Origin: Hyphomicrobium_A sp963817485
Lineage (GTDB): Bacteria > Pseudomonadota > Alphaproteobacteria > Rhizobiales > Hyphomicrobiaceae
Reading direction: 5' to 3'
Assembly (NCBI GenBank): GCA_963817485.1
Contig: CAWFOR010000010.1
Span: forward strand, 1 to 64,000
DNA: 64,000 bases
Under the pieces are notes generated by a model. It had not been told where the DNA came from and ran no database searches. It saw only the letters and a program-made list of their open reading frames with translations. A program made the position numbers and the translations under genes. Shown piece by piece: positions 45,325-53,682 of the stretch (its first letter is position 1; every line of letters begins with the position of its first letter).

Positions 45325-46305
45325 GTGGCCGACACATTCCGTCTCGATCTGACGCAGGATCCGAAAGTGATCTCCGGCAGCCGCCTGTTCGATGCGCCGC
45401 GCAGCCTGGTGTTCGAGGCCTGGACCGATCCAAAGCACCTCGCGCATTGGTGGGGCCCGAACGGCTTCACGCTCACCACGCAAAGCTTCGATTTCCGCGC
45501 CGGCGGCGTCTGGCGCTTCGTCATGCACGGCCCCGACGGGCGCGACTATGAGAACCGCATCACCTTCGACGAGATCGTGCGCCCCGACCGCATCGCGTAC
45601 CACCATGGCGGCGGCGACGACGTGGAGCCTGTGCAGTTCCGCACGCTCGTCACCTTCGAGGACGTGCGCGGCAAAACCCGGCTGACGATGCGCGCCACCT
45701 TCCCGTCGGCGGAGGAGCGCGACCGCGTCATCCGCGAGTACGGTGCCGATAAGGGCCTGGTGCAGACGCTCGCGCGCCTCGCCGACTTCCTGGCGCAGAC
45801 GGACGAGTTCGTCGTCGAGCGCGTCTTCGAGGCCCCGCGCAAGCTCGTGTGGCAGGCGTGGACGGAGCCCGAACAGCTCGCGCAGTGGTGGGGGCCCAAG
45901 GGCGCCGCCATCCGCGTCGCCAAGCACGAGCTGCGCCCCGGCGGCATGTTCCACTATGCGATGCAGTTTCAGCCGGGCCGCGACATCTGGGGACGGTTCA
46001 TCTACCGCGAGATCGCCGCGCCCGAGCGGCTCGTGTTCATCAGCTCCTTCTCCGATGCCGACGGCGGGATCACGCGACCGCCCTTCCCTCAGCTCGGCGA
46101 CGACTGGCCGCTCGAAGTCTTGAACACGCTCACACTGGCCGAGCAGGGCGGAAAGACTACGCTCACCCTTCGCGCGAGCCCCTTCAACGCCACCGAGGCC
46201 GGGCGCAAGGCGTATGCCAGCATGTTCGGCTCCATGCAGCAGGGATATGCCGGAACGTTCGACAAGCTGGCCGAACACCTAGGGGGATCGAAAGGCGCGC
46301 TGTAG
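45325..46305 (+). CDS. Tandem AHSA1/SRPBCC-domain protein
   Basis: A 326-residue protein with two copies of the AHSA1 hydrophobic-cavity fold in one chain. Copy one: RLFDAPRSLVFEAWTDPKHL, HWWGPNGF. Copy two: RVFEAPRKLVWQAWTEPEQL, QWWGPKG. The usual protein has one domain of ~150 residues, so this is a duplication and fusion. It starts at GTG 45325 after AAGGAG, 64 bases behind the ArsR gene and probably in its transcript. Ligand unknown. Confidence 0.9.
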   Translation: MADTFRLDLTQDPKVISGSRLFDAPRSLVFEAWTDPKHLAHWWGPNGFTLTTQSFDFRAGGVWRFVMHGPDGRDYENRITFDEIVRPDRIAYHHGGGDDVEPVQFRTLVTFEDVRGKTRLTMRATFPSAEERDRVIREYGADKGLVQTLARLADFLAQTDEFVVERVFEAPRKLVWQAWTEPEQLAQWWGPKGAAIRVAKHELRPGGMFHYAMQFQPGRDIWGRFIYREIAAPERLVFISSFSDADGGITRPPFPQLGDDWPLEVLNTLTLAEQGGKTTLTLRASPFNATEAGRKAYASMFGSMQQGYAGTFDKLAEHLGGSKGAL

Positions 46306-46496
46306 CGGGTGAGCCACAGCGCCGATGAATTGGTCCGGCCCGGCCGCCGGACCGGTCCCCGCCACAACGTTGACCTACCTATGCTAAATTGAGTTTTGAA
46401 TCGGCGCCGTCGCGGTCGAACCTCACGCCGTAAGCTCGGCGTAAGGTTCCGGCAGCAATGGCCCGCTAAACGTGACGTCGGTGGGCAGGGGGTGAT

Positions 46497-47045
46497 GTGA
46501 GCTTGCGGGTTCTCATCGTTGTGCTGGTCGCGGCCGCGGTCCTCCTGGACCCGGTGCTGCCCGCGTGCGCCGGCGGCCTCGTGCAGGAACTGAAGATCGG
46601 CGTCCTCGACCACGATGTGCCGAACCTGTGGAGCGGCTTCCGCGCCGAGCCCGATTCGGCCGACATCAACATCGAAGCGATCTTCTCGCCCTCGGTCGCG
46701 TTCCTCGGCGGCACCATCTCACCGGCGCTCGGCGGCTCGATCAGCACCATCGGCGCCACCAGCGACGTCTATCTCGACGCCCGCTGGCAGATGGAGACGG
46801 GTTGCGGCATTTTCCTCGGCCTCGGCCTCGGCGGGGCTGTTCACAACGGGCAGTTGCAACTCGAGGATTGGGACCGCAAGGCGCTGGGCTCGCGCGTGCT
46901 GTTCCATATTCCGGTCGAGATCGGCTACCGGCTGGACGAGCACAACAGCCTGTCGGCCTACTTCGAGCACATGTCCAACGCCTACACTGTCGACCCCAAC
47001 GAGGGGATGGACCGCCTCGGCGTCCGGTACGGTTACCGCTTCTGA
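46497..47045 (+). CDS. PagL-like lipid A 3-O-deacylase (acyloxyacyl hydrolase)
   Basis: A 182-residue outer-membrane beta-barrel candidate. It has a signal peptide, alternating strands (GVLDHDVPNLWSGF, SDVYLDARWQMETG) and the catalytic signature in AYFEHMSNAY (His-x-Ser-Asn, as in PagL). A Glu lies downstream in NEGMDRLGVR, and the protein ends in an aromatic residue (RYGYRF), as barrel proteins do. The start is GTG 46497 with AGGGG upstream. It would remove a lipid A acyl chain at the outer membrane. Confidence 0.85.
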   Translation: MSLRVLIVVLVAAAVLLDPVLPACAGGLVQELKIGVLDHDVPNLWSGFRAEPDSADINIEAIFSPSVAFLGGTISPALGGSISTIGATSDVYLDARWQMETGCGIFLGLGLGGAVHNGQLQLEDWDRKALGSRVLFHIPVEIGYRLDEHNSLSAYFEHMSNAYTVDPNEGMDRLGVRYGYRF

Positions 47046-47177
47046 TTTAATTGAAGAATTTTTGCTGCCAGCCGTATCCGCCCGATCAGCCGTTCCTCCC
47101 CAGCCCATCGCCGCCGCCTGAGGCGGGTGTAACTTCCGCCTGCGCGTGAGCGTATCAGCGCAAGAGCAGGAATTGTC

Positions 47178-47591
47178 ATGGAGCAGGCTATGCAGGGCCA
47201 AGGCCTTATCAAGTTCGCGGTTGTGATCGTGGGCGCGCTGCTGCTGGCCGTTGCGCCCGCCGGTGCGTTCCAGACCAAGCCCTTCGATGCGGCTAGCTTC
47301 AAAGCCGCGCAAAGTGCCGGCGAGCCGCTGCTCGTCGACGTGTTCGCGCCCTGGTGCCCAACGTGCAAGGCACAACAGCAGGTGCTCGACCAGCTGAAGG
47401 ACAAGCCCGAGTTCGCCAAGCTCACCATCTTCAAGGTCGATTTCGACAACCAGCCCGACGTCGTGCGCGATTTCGGTGCGCGCTCGCAGAGCACGCTCAT
47501 CGCCTACAAGGGCGCGACCGAGACCGGCCGCTCGGCCGGTGACACCAATCCGGCGTCGATCGAGACGTTGCTCGGCTCAACCCTCAAGTAG
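47178..47591 (+). CDS. Periplasmic thioredoxin-family protein
   Basis: A 137-residue thioredoxin fold with a signal/anchor segment (FAVVIVGALLLAVAPAGAF) and active site APWCPTCKAQQ. The cis-Pro loop has QSTLIAYKG, where Ser-Thr replaces the usual Thr-Pro. It lies 12 bases before ccdA, so CcdA is its likely electron donor across the inner membrane. Confidence 0.88.
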   Translation: MEQAMQGQGLIKFAVVIVGALLLAVAPAGAFQTKPFDAASFKAAQSAGEPLLVDVFAPWCPTCKAQQQVLDQLKDKPEFAKLTIFKVDFDNQPDVVRDFGARSQSTLIAYKGATETGRSAGDTNPASIETLLGSTLK

Positions 47592-47603
47592 GCGGAGACA
47601 AGC

Positions 47604-48326
47604 ATGACCGCCGGGGCCATTGCGTTCGCGTTCCTGGCGGGGCTTCTCTCCACGCTATCGCCGTGCGTGCTGCCGCTGTTGCCGGCGATCCTCGGCACGG
47701 CGGTGGGCGAGCACCGCGCGGGCCCGGCCGCGCTCGCCGCTGGGCTAGCGCTGTCGTTCGTCGCGATCGGGATGTTCATCGCCACCATCGGCTACGGCAT
47801 CGGTCTTGACGCCGGCTTTTTCCGCCTCATCGCGGCGATGCTGCTGATCGCCATCGGTGCGATCCTGCTGGTGCCGGCGCTGCAGACGCAATTCGCGGCG
47901 GCAGCAGCGCCCGTGGCCGCCTGGAGCGAGAACAAGTTCGGCGGCATCGAGACCGTGGGCCTCAAGGGGCAGTTTGCCCTCGGCCTCTTGTTGGGTGCCG
48001 TTTGGAGCCCCTGCGTCGGACCGACGCTCGGCGCGGCCTCGGTGCTCGCCGCGCAGGGAAAGGATCTAGGCCAGGTCGCGCTGGTGATGCTGGTGTTCGG
48101 CGTCGGCGCGGCGCTGCCGCTCCTCCTCATCGGCACACTCTCGCGCGCGGCCATGCTGCGGTGGCGCAATCGATTGATGGAGGCGGGCAAGGGCGGCAAG
48201 ATGCTGCTGGGCGGGCTGCTCGTCGCTGTCGGCCTGTTCATCGTCACGGGGCTCGACAAGCGGCTCGAAACGCTCATCGTCGAGGCGTCGCCCGCGTGGC
48301 TGACCGAGCTGACGACGCGGTTCTAG
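47604..48326 (+). CDS. ccdA: CcdA/DsbD-beta-like membrane electron transporter
   Basis: A 240-residue membrane protein with about six helices and the two redox Cys in LSTLSPCVLPLLPA and GAVWSPCVGPTLG, the CcdA signature. It carries reducing power from cytoplasmic thioredoxin to periplasmic thiol proteins. Its partner is the preceding thioredoxin gene. The next gene starts 10 bases later. Confidence 0.9.
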   Translation: MTAGAIAFAFLAGLLSTLSPCVLPLLPAILGTAVGEHRAGPAALAAGLALSFVAIGMFIATIGYGIGLDAGFFRLIAAMLLIAIGAILLVPALQTQFAAAAAPVAAWSENKFGGIETVGLKGQFALGLLLGAVWSPCVGPTLGAASVLAAQGKDLGQVALVMLVFGVGAALPLLLIGTLSRAAMLRWRNRLMEAGKGGKMLLGGLLVAVGLFIVTGLDKRLETLIVEASPAWLTELTTRF

Positions 48327-48335
48327 GAGGCTTCG

Positions 48336-49172
48336 ATGCATTCGACCGCGATTGCGCCTCGTACCGAGCTCGTCTTTCGGCATGCGCTCGTCGTGCGTAT
48401 CACGCACTGGGTCAACGCGCTGTGCCTGCTGGTCCTGCTCATGAGCGGTCTGCAGATCTTCAACGCGCACGCGACGCTCTACTGGGGCAGCAAGTCCGAG
48501 CCCGACCGGGCCATCCTGTCCATGCGCGCGGTGCAGCGCGATGACGGAAGCTACGCCGGGATAACGACGATCGGCTCGCACACGTTCGACACGACCGGCG
48601 TGCTCGGGCTCTCGGGCTCGGGCGAGAACCTGGAAAGCCGCGGCTTCCCGGCCTGGATCACGTTGCCGTCCTATCGCGATCTGGCGACCGGGCGGCGCTG
48701 GCACTTCGCCTTCGCGTGGCTGTTTGTGCTGAACGGGCTCGCCTACCTGATCTACACGATCGCCAGCGGCCACGCGCGCCGCGACCTCGCGCCGACGCGA
48801 GGGGAGCTCGAGCACATCGGCACGTCGATCTCCGAGCACATCCGCTTCCACTTCCCCAAGGGTGAGGAGGCAAAGCACTACAACGTGCTACAGAAGCTTG
48901 CCTATCTGGGCGTCATCTTCGGGCTGTTGCCGCTCGCGATCCTCTCCGGTCTCACCATGTCGCCGGCGCTCGACGCCGTCTTTCCGTTCCTGCTCGACCT
49001 GTTCGGCGGTCGCCAATCGGCGCGCACCGTGCACTTCCTGTGCGCTTCGGGCATCGTGCTGTTCGTGCTGGTGCACGTCTTCATGGTGCTCGTCTCGGGC
49101 GTGTGGAACAACCTGCGCTCGATGATCACCGGCCGCTACGCGATCGAAACATCGGAGGGCGGCCATGGGTGA
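48336..49172 (+). CDS. Membrane cytochrome b (b561/Ni-Fe hydrogenase b-type)
   Basis: A 278-residue protein with a cytochrome b_N-like four-helix core. Conserved His residues lie in VFRHALVVRITHWVN, GRRWHFAFAWLF and ARTVHFLCASG followed by VLVHVFMV. A periplasmic insert of ~70 residues separates helices one and two. It overlaps the molybdopterin oxidoreductase gene by eight bases, so it is probably its membrane electron donor or acceptor. Confidence 0.88.
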   Translation: MHSTAIAPRTELVFRHALVVRITHWVNALCLLVLLMSGLQIFNAHATLYWGSKSEPDRAILSMRAVQRDDGSYAGITTIGSHTFDTTGVLGLSGSGENLESRGFPAWITLPSYRDLATGRRWHFAFAWLFVLNGLAYLIYTIASGHARRDLAPTRGELEHIGTSISEHIRFHFPKGEEAKHYNVLQKLAYLGVIFGLLPLAILSGLTMSPALDAVFPFLLDLFGGRQSARTVHFLCASGIVLFVLVHVFMVLVSGVWNNLRSMITGRYAIETSEGGHG

Positions 49173-49935
49173 CCGCAGGCTCACCCGCCGCGGGTTCCTG
49201 ACGCGCAGCGCCGCGGTCGGCGGGGCGGTGCTGCTCGGGGGCTGCGACGACGCGCTGTCGCGCTCGCCGTCGTTCCGCGAGCTGCTGACGCGTGCGGAGG
49301 GCGCGACGCAAGGGGTGCAGCGGCTGATCCTCTCCAACCGGGCACTCGCACGGGAGTACAGCGAGGCGGACCTCTCGGCGCACTTCAAGGCCAACGGCTC
49401 GACCCAGGTCGACGACCCCGGATACCGCAGCCTGGCTCAAGCCGGCTTCTCCGACTGGAAGCTCAAGATCGGCGGCCTCGTCGACCGCCCGACCGAGCTC
49501 AGCCTCGCCGAGCTGCGCAAGCTTCCCTCGCGCACGCAGATCACGCGCCACGACTGCGTCGAGGGTTGGAGCGCGATCGGCAAGTGGAGCGGCGCGCAGC
49601 TTGCACCGCTGTTGCAGAGCGTGGGTCTCAAGCCCGACGCCCGCTATCTCGTCCTCCATTGCGCCGATACGCTCGGCCGCGATGGAAAATATTACGAGAG
49701 CATCGACCTCATCGACGCCTTCCACCCGCAGACGATCCTCGCCTACGACATGAACGGCGCGCCCCTCACCGAGCCGCACGGCGCGCCGTTGCGGCTGCGC
49801 GTGGAGCGCCAGCTCGGCTACAAGCATGCGAAATACGTGATGGGGATCGAGGCCGTGTCGAGCTTCGCGAAGATGCGGGGCGGGCGCGGCGGCTTCTGGG
49901 AGGACCTCGGCTACGAGTGGTACGCCGGGATCTGA
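49165..49935 (+). CDS. Tat-exported molybdopterin-dependent oxidoreductase
   Basis: A 256-residue protein of the sulfite oxidase/MsrP fold. It has a Tat signal (LTRRGFLTRS) whose hydrophobic stretch ends LLGGCDD, which could be a lipobox. The Mo-ligand Cys lies in ITRHDCVEGWSAIGKWSG. LAYDMNGAPLTEPHGAPLRL and ERQLGYKHAKYVM are typical. The reaction may be sulfoxide reduction or sulfite oxidation; the family includes both. The linked cytochrome b, CcdA and thioredoxin suggest a periplasmic redox chain. Confidence 0.88.
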   Translation: MGDRRLTRRGFLTRSAAVGGAVLLGGCDDALSRSPSFRELLTRAEGATQGVQRLILSNRALAREYSEADLSAHFKANGSTQVDDPGYRSLAQAGFSDWKLKIGGLVDRPTELSLAELRKLPSRTQITRHDCVEGWSAIGKWSGAQLAPLLQSVGLKPDARYLVLHCADTLGRDGKYYESIDLIDAFHPQTILAYDMNGAPLTEPHGAPLRLRVERQLGYKHAKYVMGIEAVSSFAKMRGGRGGFWEDLGYEWYAGI

Positions 49936-49970
49936 GCGCCAGGATGTGGCGCGAGGATCTGAGCTGAGGC

Positions 49971-50369
49971 TCAGTCCTTCTCGTCGAGCTTCAGACACAC
50001 CGAATTAATGCAGTAGCGCTTGCCGCTCTCGGTCGGACCGTCGTCGAAGACATGGCCGAGGTGCGAGCCGCAGCGCGCGCACGTGATCTCGGTGCGCACC
50101 ATGCCGTGCGAGGTGTCGGTGTGGGTTTCGACGGCGCCGGGCAGCGCCTCGTCGAACGAGGGCCACCCCGTGCCGGAGTCGAACTTGGCGTCGGAGGAGA
50201 ACAGCTTGTTGCCGCAAGCGGCGCAGGTGAACGTGCCGTCGGCCTCGGCGTGCAGGTACTCGCCCGTGAAGGGGGGCTCCGTGCCCTTTTCGCGCAGCAC
50301 GCGATACTGCTCCGGCGTCAACTGCTTGCGCCAGCCATCCTCGCTATTGGGCATCGGCTTGTCGGCCAT
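49971..50369 (-). CDS. msrB: Peptide-methionine (R)-S-oxide reductase MsrB
   Basis: A 132-residue cytoplasmic enzyme reducing R-methionine sulfoxide. Zinc Cys pairs CAACG and CARCG and the catalytic KRYCINSV are present. There is no signal peptide. ATG 50369 (MADKPMPNSEDGW) is preferred over the longer frame. It converges on the molybdopterin oxidoreductase gene, a notable pairing if that enzyme also repairs methionine sulfoxide. Confidence 0.94.
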   Translation of the reverse strand: MADKPMPNSEDGWRKQLTPEQYRVLREKGTEPPFTGEYLHAEADGTFTCAACGNKLFSSDAKFDSGTGWPSFDEALPGAVETHTDTSHGMVRTEITCARCGSHLGHVFDDGPTESGKRYCINSVCLKLDEKD

Positions 50370-50423
50370 GGCCACCTCACTAGCACGCCGCAATGCTCGT
50401 GCGCTCTTCGACGAGAACGAGAC

Positions 50424-51800
50424 TTAGCCCTTCTTGGCCGTAGCCGTCGCCGCTGCCCCGAGCGTCGGCTTGCCGACGATGGTGACGATCAGGTTCTGAG
50501 TATCGAGCAGGCTCTTGGCCACGCGCTTCATGTCGTCGAGGGTGACGGCAGCGATCATGGCGTTGCGGTTCTCGACGTACTCGGGTCCGAAGCCGTCCAT
50601 CTTGAGGCCCAAGAGCTGCGTCGCGATCTTGGAATTGGTGTCGAAGCGCAGCGGATAGGAGCCAATGAGATAGTTCTTGGCGTTGTCGAGGTCTTCTTGG
50701 CTCGGGCCGTTGTCGGCCATCTTCTTCAGCTCATCGCGGATCACGTCGAGCGACTGGCCCATGGCGTCGTTGCGGGTGGCGACGCCGCCCGAGAAGATCG
50801 AGGCGTGCTGATAGGGATAGACGTAGGTGTAGACGGAGTAGGCGAGGCCGCGCTTCTCGCGCACCTCCTCCATCAGCTTGGAGGCGAAGCCGCCGCCGCC
50901 GAGGATCTGGTTCAAGACGAAGGCCGGGATGAACTCGGGGTCGCGGCGCGGCATGGCGCCGAGCCCGAACACCGCGACCGACTGCGGCACGTTCATCTCG
51001 ATGACTTCCTGCTTGCCGCCGATGACGGGCGCGGTCTTGGAGACCGGCGCCAGCTCAGCCTTGGCCGGCAGGTCGCCGAACACCTCGTCGAGGAGCTTGC
51101 CGAGCTGCGTAGCGTCGATGTCGCCCACGGCGACGACCTTCAGCGTGTCCTTGGCGAAGATGCGCTTACGGTAGCCCTCTAGATCGTCGTGGGTGATGGT
51201 GCCGACGGTCTTTTCGGTGCCATTGGCGGGACGCGCGTAGGGGTGCCCCTTGAAGGCCAGCGCATACCATTCGTTCTGGGCGACTTTGTCAGGGTCGCGG
51301 GCAGCGTAGACGAGGCCGGCAATGAGCTGCTGGCGGATGCGCTCAATCGAGTCGGCCTCGAAGTGCGGCTTGTTGAGCGCGAGCTTGAGGAGCTTGGCAG
51401 CGTCGTCGCGGTTTGCCGTCAGTGTCTCGAAGTTGCCGTAGAAGGCGTCCTTGGCCTCCTCGTAGCTCATGCGCATGGAGATATCCTCCATGCGCTCCTG
51501 GAACTCGCGTGAGGAAAGATCGCCGGCGCCCTCGTCCAGCATGGCGGTGACGAAATTGGCGAGGCCTTCCTTGCCGACCGGGTCCTGCGAGCTGCCGCCG
51601 TCGAAGGCGAAGCGCATGGCCATCATCGGCACCGAGTGCTCCTCGACGAGCCAGGCCTCGATGCCGCCGGGGCTCTTGATGGTCTGAATTTTCATGGCGT
51701 TTGCGGGCGTGCTCGATGTGGCAAAGAGGGCGACGACAGCGGCTAACGGTGCCCAAGTGGCCCGGCCGAGCTTGGCGCGCAAGAGGTTTTCAAGGACCAT
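50424..51800 (-). CDS. M16-family peptidase-like protein lacking the zinc site
   Basis: A 458-residue exported protein with the M16 fold. At the place of HxxEH it reads LANFVTAMLDEG, so zinc binding is lost. The substrate-handling motif EKRGLAYSVYTY remains. In paired M16 enzymes the inactive subunit completes the chamber of the active one, which here is the adjacent upstream gene. ATG 51800 begins MVLENLLRAKL and a signal peptide ending ANA. Confidence 0.9.
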   Translation of the reverse strand: MVLENLLRAKLGRATWAPLAAVVALFATSSTPANAMKIQTIKSPGGIEAWLVEEHSVPMMAMRFAFDGGSSQDPVGKEGLANFVTAMLDEGAGDLSSREFQERMEDISMRMSYEEAKDAFYGNFETLTANRDDAAKLLKLALNKPHFEADSIERIRQQLIAGLVYAARDPDKVAQNEWYALAFKGHPYARPANGTEKTVGTITHDDLEGYRKRIFAKDTLKVVAVGDIDATQLGKLLDEVFGDLPAKAELAPVSKTAPVIGGKQEVIEMNVPQSVAVFGLGAMPRRDPEFIPAFVLNQILGGGGFASKLMEEVREKRGLAYSVYTYVYPYQHASIFSGGVATRNDAMGQSLDVIRDELKKMADNGPSQEDLDNAKNYLIGSYPLRFDTNSKIATQLLGLKMDGFGPEYVENRNAMIAAVTLDDMKRVAKSLLDTQNLIVTIVGKPTLGAAATATAKKG

Positions 51801-51813
51801 GGGGAGCTTTCGC

Positions 51814-53226
51814 TTATCGGGTTTCACGAAGCGACTGGGCAACCGGCTGCTCGACGGGTGTTCCCGCGCCTTCCGCCTCCTCGGGCTCGAGCCAGCCCGT
51901 GACCGAGCCGCGCAGGTCGAGATAGGTCTCGGCGGCGCGCTTGACGTCGTCCGGCGTGACGCTGGCGATCGCCTGCGGCCACTTCTCTATGTCGGCCACG
52001 GAGCGGCCGACGGCGACGCCCCAGCCGTAGCGGCGGGCGAGGCTGGCCTGGTTGTCGCTCTCGTAGATGTAATCGGCGAGCAGCGATTTCTTGGCGCGCG
52101 CCAGCTCGATCTCGGTGACGCCGTGGGCGCGAATGTCGTCCAGCACGCCATCGACGGACGCCTCGATCTTGTCGAGGCCGTTGCTGCCGGCTGCGACCGC
52201 GTAGAGTGACACCGCGCCGCCGTCTAGGCCCCAGCCCGAATAGTCGCCGCCCGTCGTGGCAGAAATCTTGTCCTCGACCACGAGCTTGCGATAGAGGCGG
52301 CTGGTGGAGCCGTCGGCGAGGATCTTCATCAGCAGGTCGAGCGCTTCGGCTTCGCCCGGCTTGGCGGTCGAGTAGCTGGGGGCGACGTAGTAGCGGTGGA
52401 ACGAAGCGTTGCCGGCGCGCGGGTCCTTGAGCTCGAGGCGCCGCGACGCGATGTGCGGCGGCTCCTCGGGGCGCTTGCGGACGCCGACCTCCGGGTTGGC
52501 GGGGACCTTGCCGTAGGTTTCCTCGGCAAGCCGCTTCACCTCCTCGGGCGTGACGTCGCCGGCGACAACGAGGATCGCGTTGTTGGGCGCGTAGTAGCGC
52601 TTGTAGAAGCGCAACGCGTCCTCGCGCGAGAGCTTCGCCATCTCGTGCTCCCAGCCGATCACGGGGATGCCGTAGGGATGCGAGAGATAGAGCGTGGCGT
52701 TCATCTGCTCGTCGAGCAGGGCCGTCGGGTTGTTGTCGATGCGCGAGCGGCGCTCCTCCAGGATCACCTGGCGCTCGGTCGCGACCTCTTCGGGGGTGAG
52801 GCGCAGGTGCTCCATGCGGTCGGCCTCCATCTCCATCACGGTGCCGAGCCGCTCCTTGGAGATGCGCTGGTGGTAGGAGGTGACGTCCTGGCCGGTGAAG
52901 GCGTTGTCCTGGCCGCCGAGCCTCGAGATGATCTTGGAGAACTCGCCGACCGCGATCTTGTCGGTCGACTTGAACATCAGATGCTCGAGAAAGTGGGCGA
53001 TGCCCGATACGCCCTTGGGCTCGTCGGCGGCGCCGACCTTGTACCAGACCATGTGGGTCACGACCGGGGCCCGGTGGTCGGGTATGACGACCACGTCCAT
53101 GCCGTTGGAGAGGGTGAACTCGGTCGCGCGGGGTTCTGCGCGGGCATAGGAGACGGGAAGTGCGGATGCGAGCATCATGATTGCCATGGATAAGGTTGGA
53201 AGACGGCGGAGGCCGAGCGTATGCAT
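51814..53226 (-). CDS. M16-family zinc peptidase, active subunit
   Basis: A 470-residue exported metallopeptidase. After a signal peptide (MAIMMLASALPVSYARA) it has the zinc motif GIAHFLEHLMFKS (HxxEH) and the third ligand Glu in TPEEVATERQVILEE. It would act in the periplasm on peptides. The next gene encodes its catalytically empty partner, 13 bases downstream. Confidence 0.93.
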   Translation of the reverse strand: MHTLGLRRLPTLSMAIMMLASALPVSYARAEPRATEFTLSNGMDVVVIPDHRAPVVTHMVWYKVGAADEPKGVSGIAHFLEHLMFKSTDKIAVGEFSKIISRLGGQDNAFTGQDVTSYHQRISKERLGTVMEMEADRMEHLRLTPEEVATERQVILEERRSRIDNNPTALLDEQMNATLYLSHPYGIPVIGWEHEMAKLSREDALRFYKRYYAPNNAILVVAGDVTPEEVKRLAEETYGKVPANPEVGVRKRPEEPPHIASRRLELKDPRAGNASFHRYYVAPSYSTAKPGEAEALDLLMKILADGSTSRLYRKLVVEDKISATTGGDYSGWGLDGGAVSLYAVAAGSNGLDKIEASVDGVLDDIRAHGVTEIELARAKKSLLADYIYESDNQASLARRYGWGVAVGRSVADIEKWPQAIASVTPDDVKRAAETYLDLRGSVTGWLEPEEAEGAGTPVEQPVAQSLRETR

Positions 53227-53389
53227 TCGATCAAACCTCGATTCAAGTTGGCCCGTGGGAATCCCCGCCGCAGTCTTGCACCGACCGTGCCGCCAACTGC
53301 CCCGAAACCTCGAGGATAGTTATTGACGGGGAGGCGCAGCCGAGGACCGGCCCGCGAAACCGCATTGGGCCACTCTCGGCAGTCCGCCT

Positions 53390-53409
53390 GCCTTGTCAAA
53401 TGACAAGGC
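53390..53409. promoter_or_regulatory. Palindrome upstream of the M16/Hsp20 genes
   Basis: GCCTTGTCA-AA-TGACAAGGC, nine-base perfect arms around two bases. It is compact like a dimeric repressor site. It lies ~165 bases from the M16 start and ~145 before the heat-shock -35 box. The binding protein is unknown. Confidence 0.5.
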
Positions 53410-53552
53410 GTTCATCTGTAACAATACCGCAGGGGTGACTTAACGGGCCAATCGGGCCGGTTAGACGACCCGTGCATACCCGGTGCATACATACGCGCAT
53501 CATTGGCCGTATCCACGGCCGAGGGGGCGCTGAGCGCTGCCCGCAGCGCATG

Positions 53553-53580
53553 CTTGAATGCTGGGCCAGCATCGCCATAT
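53553..53580 (+). promoter_or_regulatory. Sigma-32 (RpoH) promoter of the hsp20 operon
   Basis: CTTGAAT (53553-53559), 13 bases, then CGCCATAT (53573-53580), one mismatch from the classical heat-shock consensus CTTGAA / CCCCATNT. It would give a leader of about 95 bases before the Hsp20 start codon. Confidence 0.65.
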
Positions 53581-53682
53581 CTACTCGCAAAGGCTCAGCG
53601 CCCGACCGGGGCTGGGTGGGCAGACGCCGCCTCTTGAGGATCTGCCGTACGATTGAAGGTCGCTTGTGGAAAGGGCTTTCGC

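Larger units (their letters stand above)
53227..53682. other. Divergent regulatory region between M16 and Hsp20 genes
   Basis: 456 bases without a supported gene. It contains a 9+2+9 palindrome and a heat-shock promoter (listed separately). The short open frames here have no family features. Confidence 0.5.
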
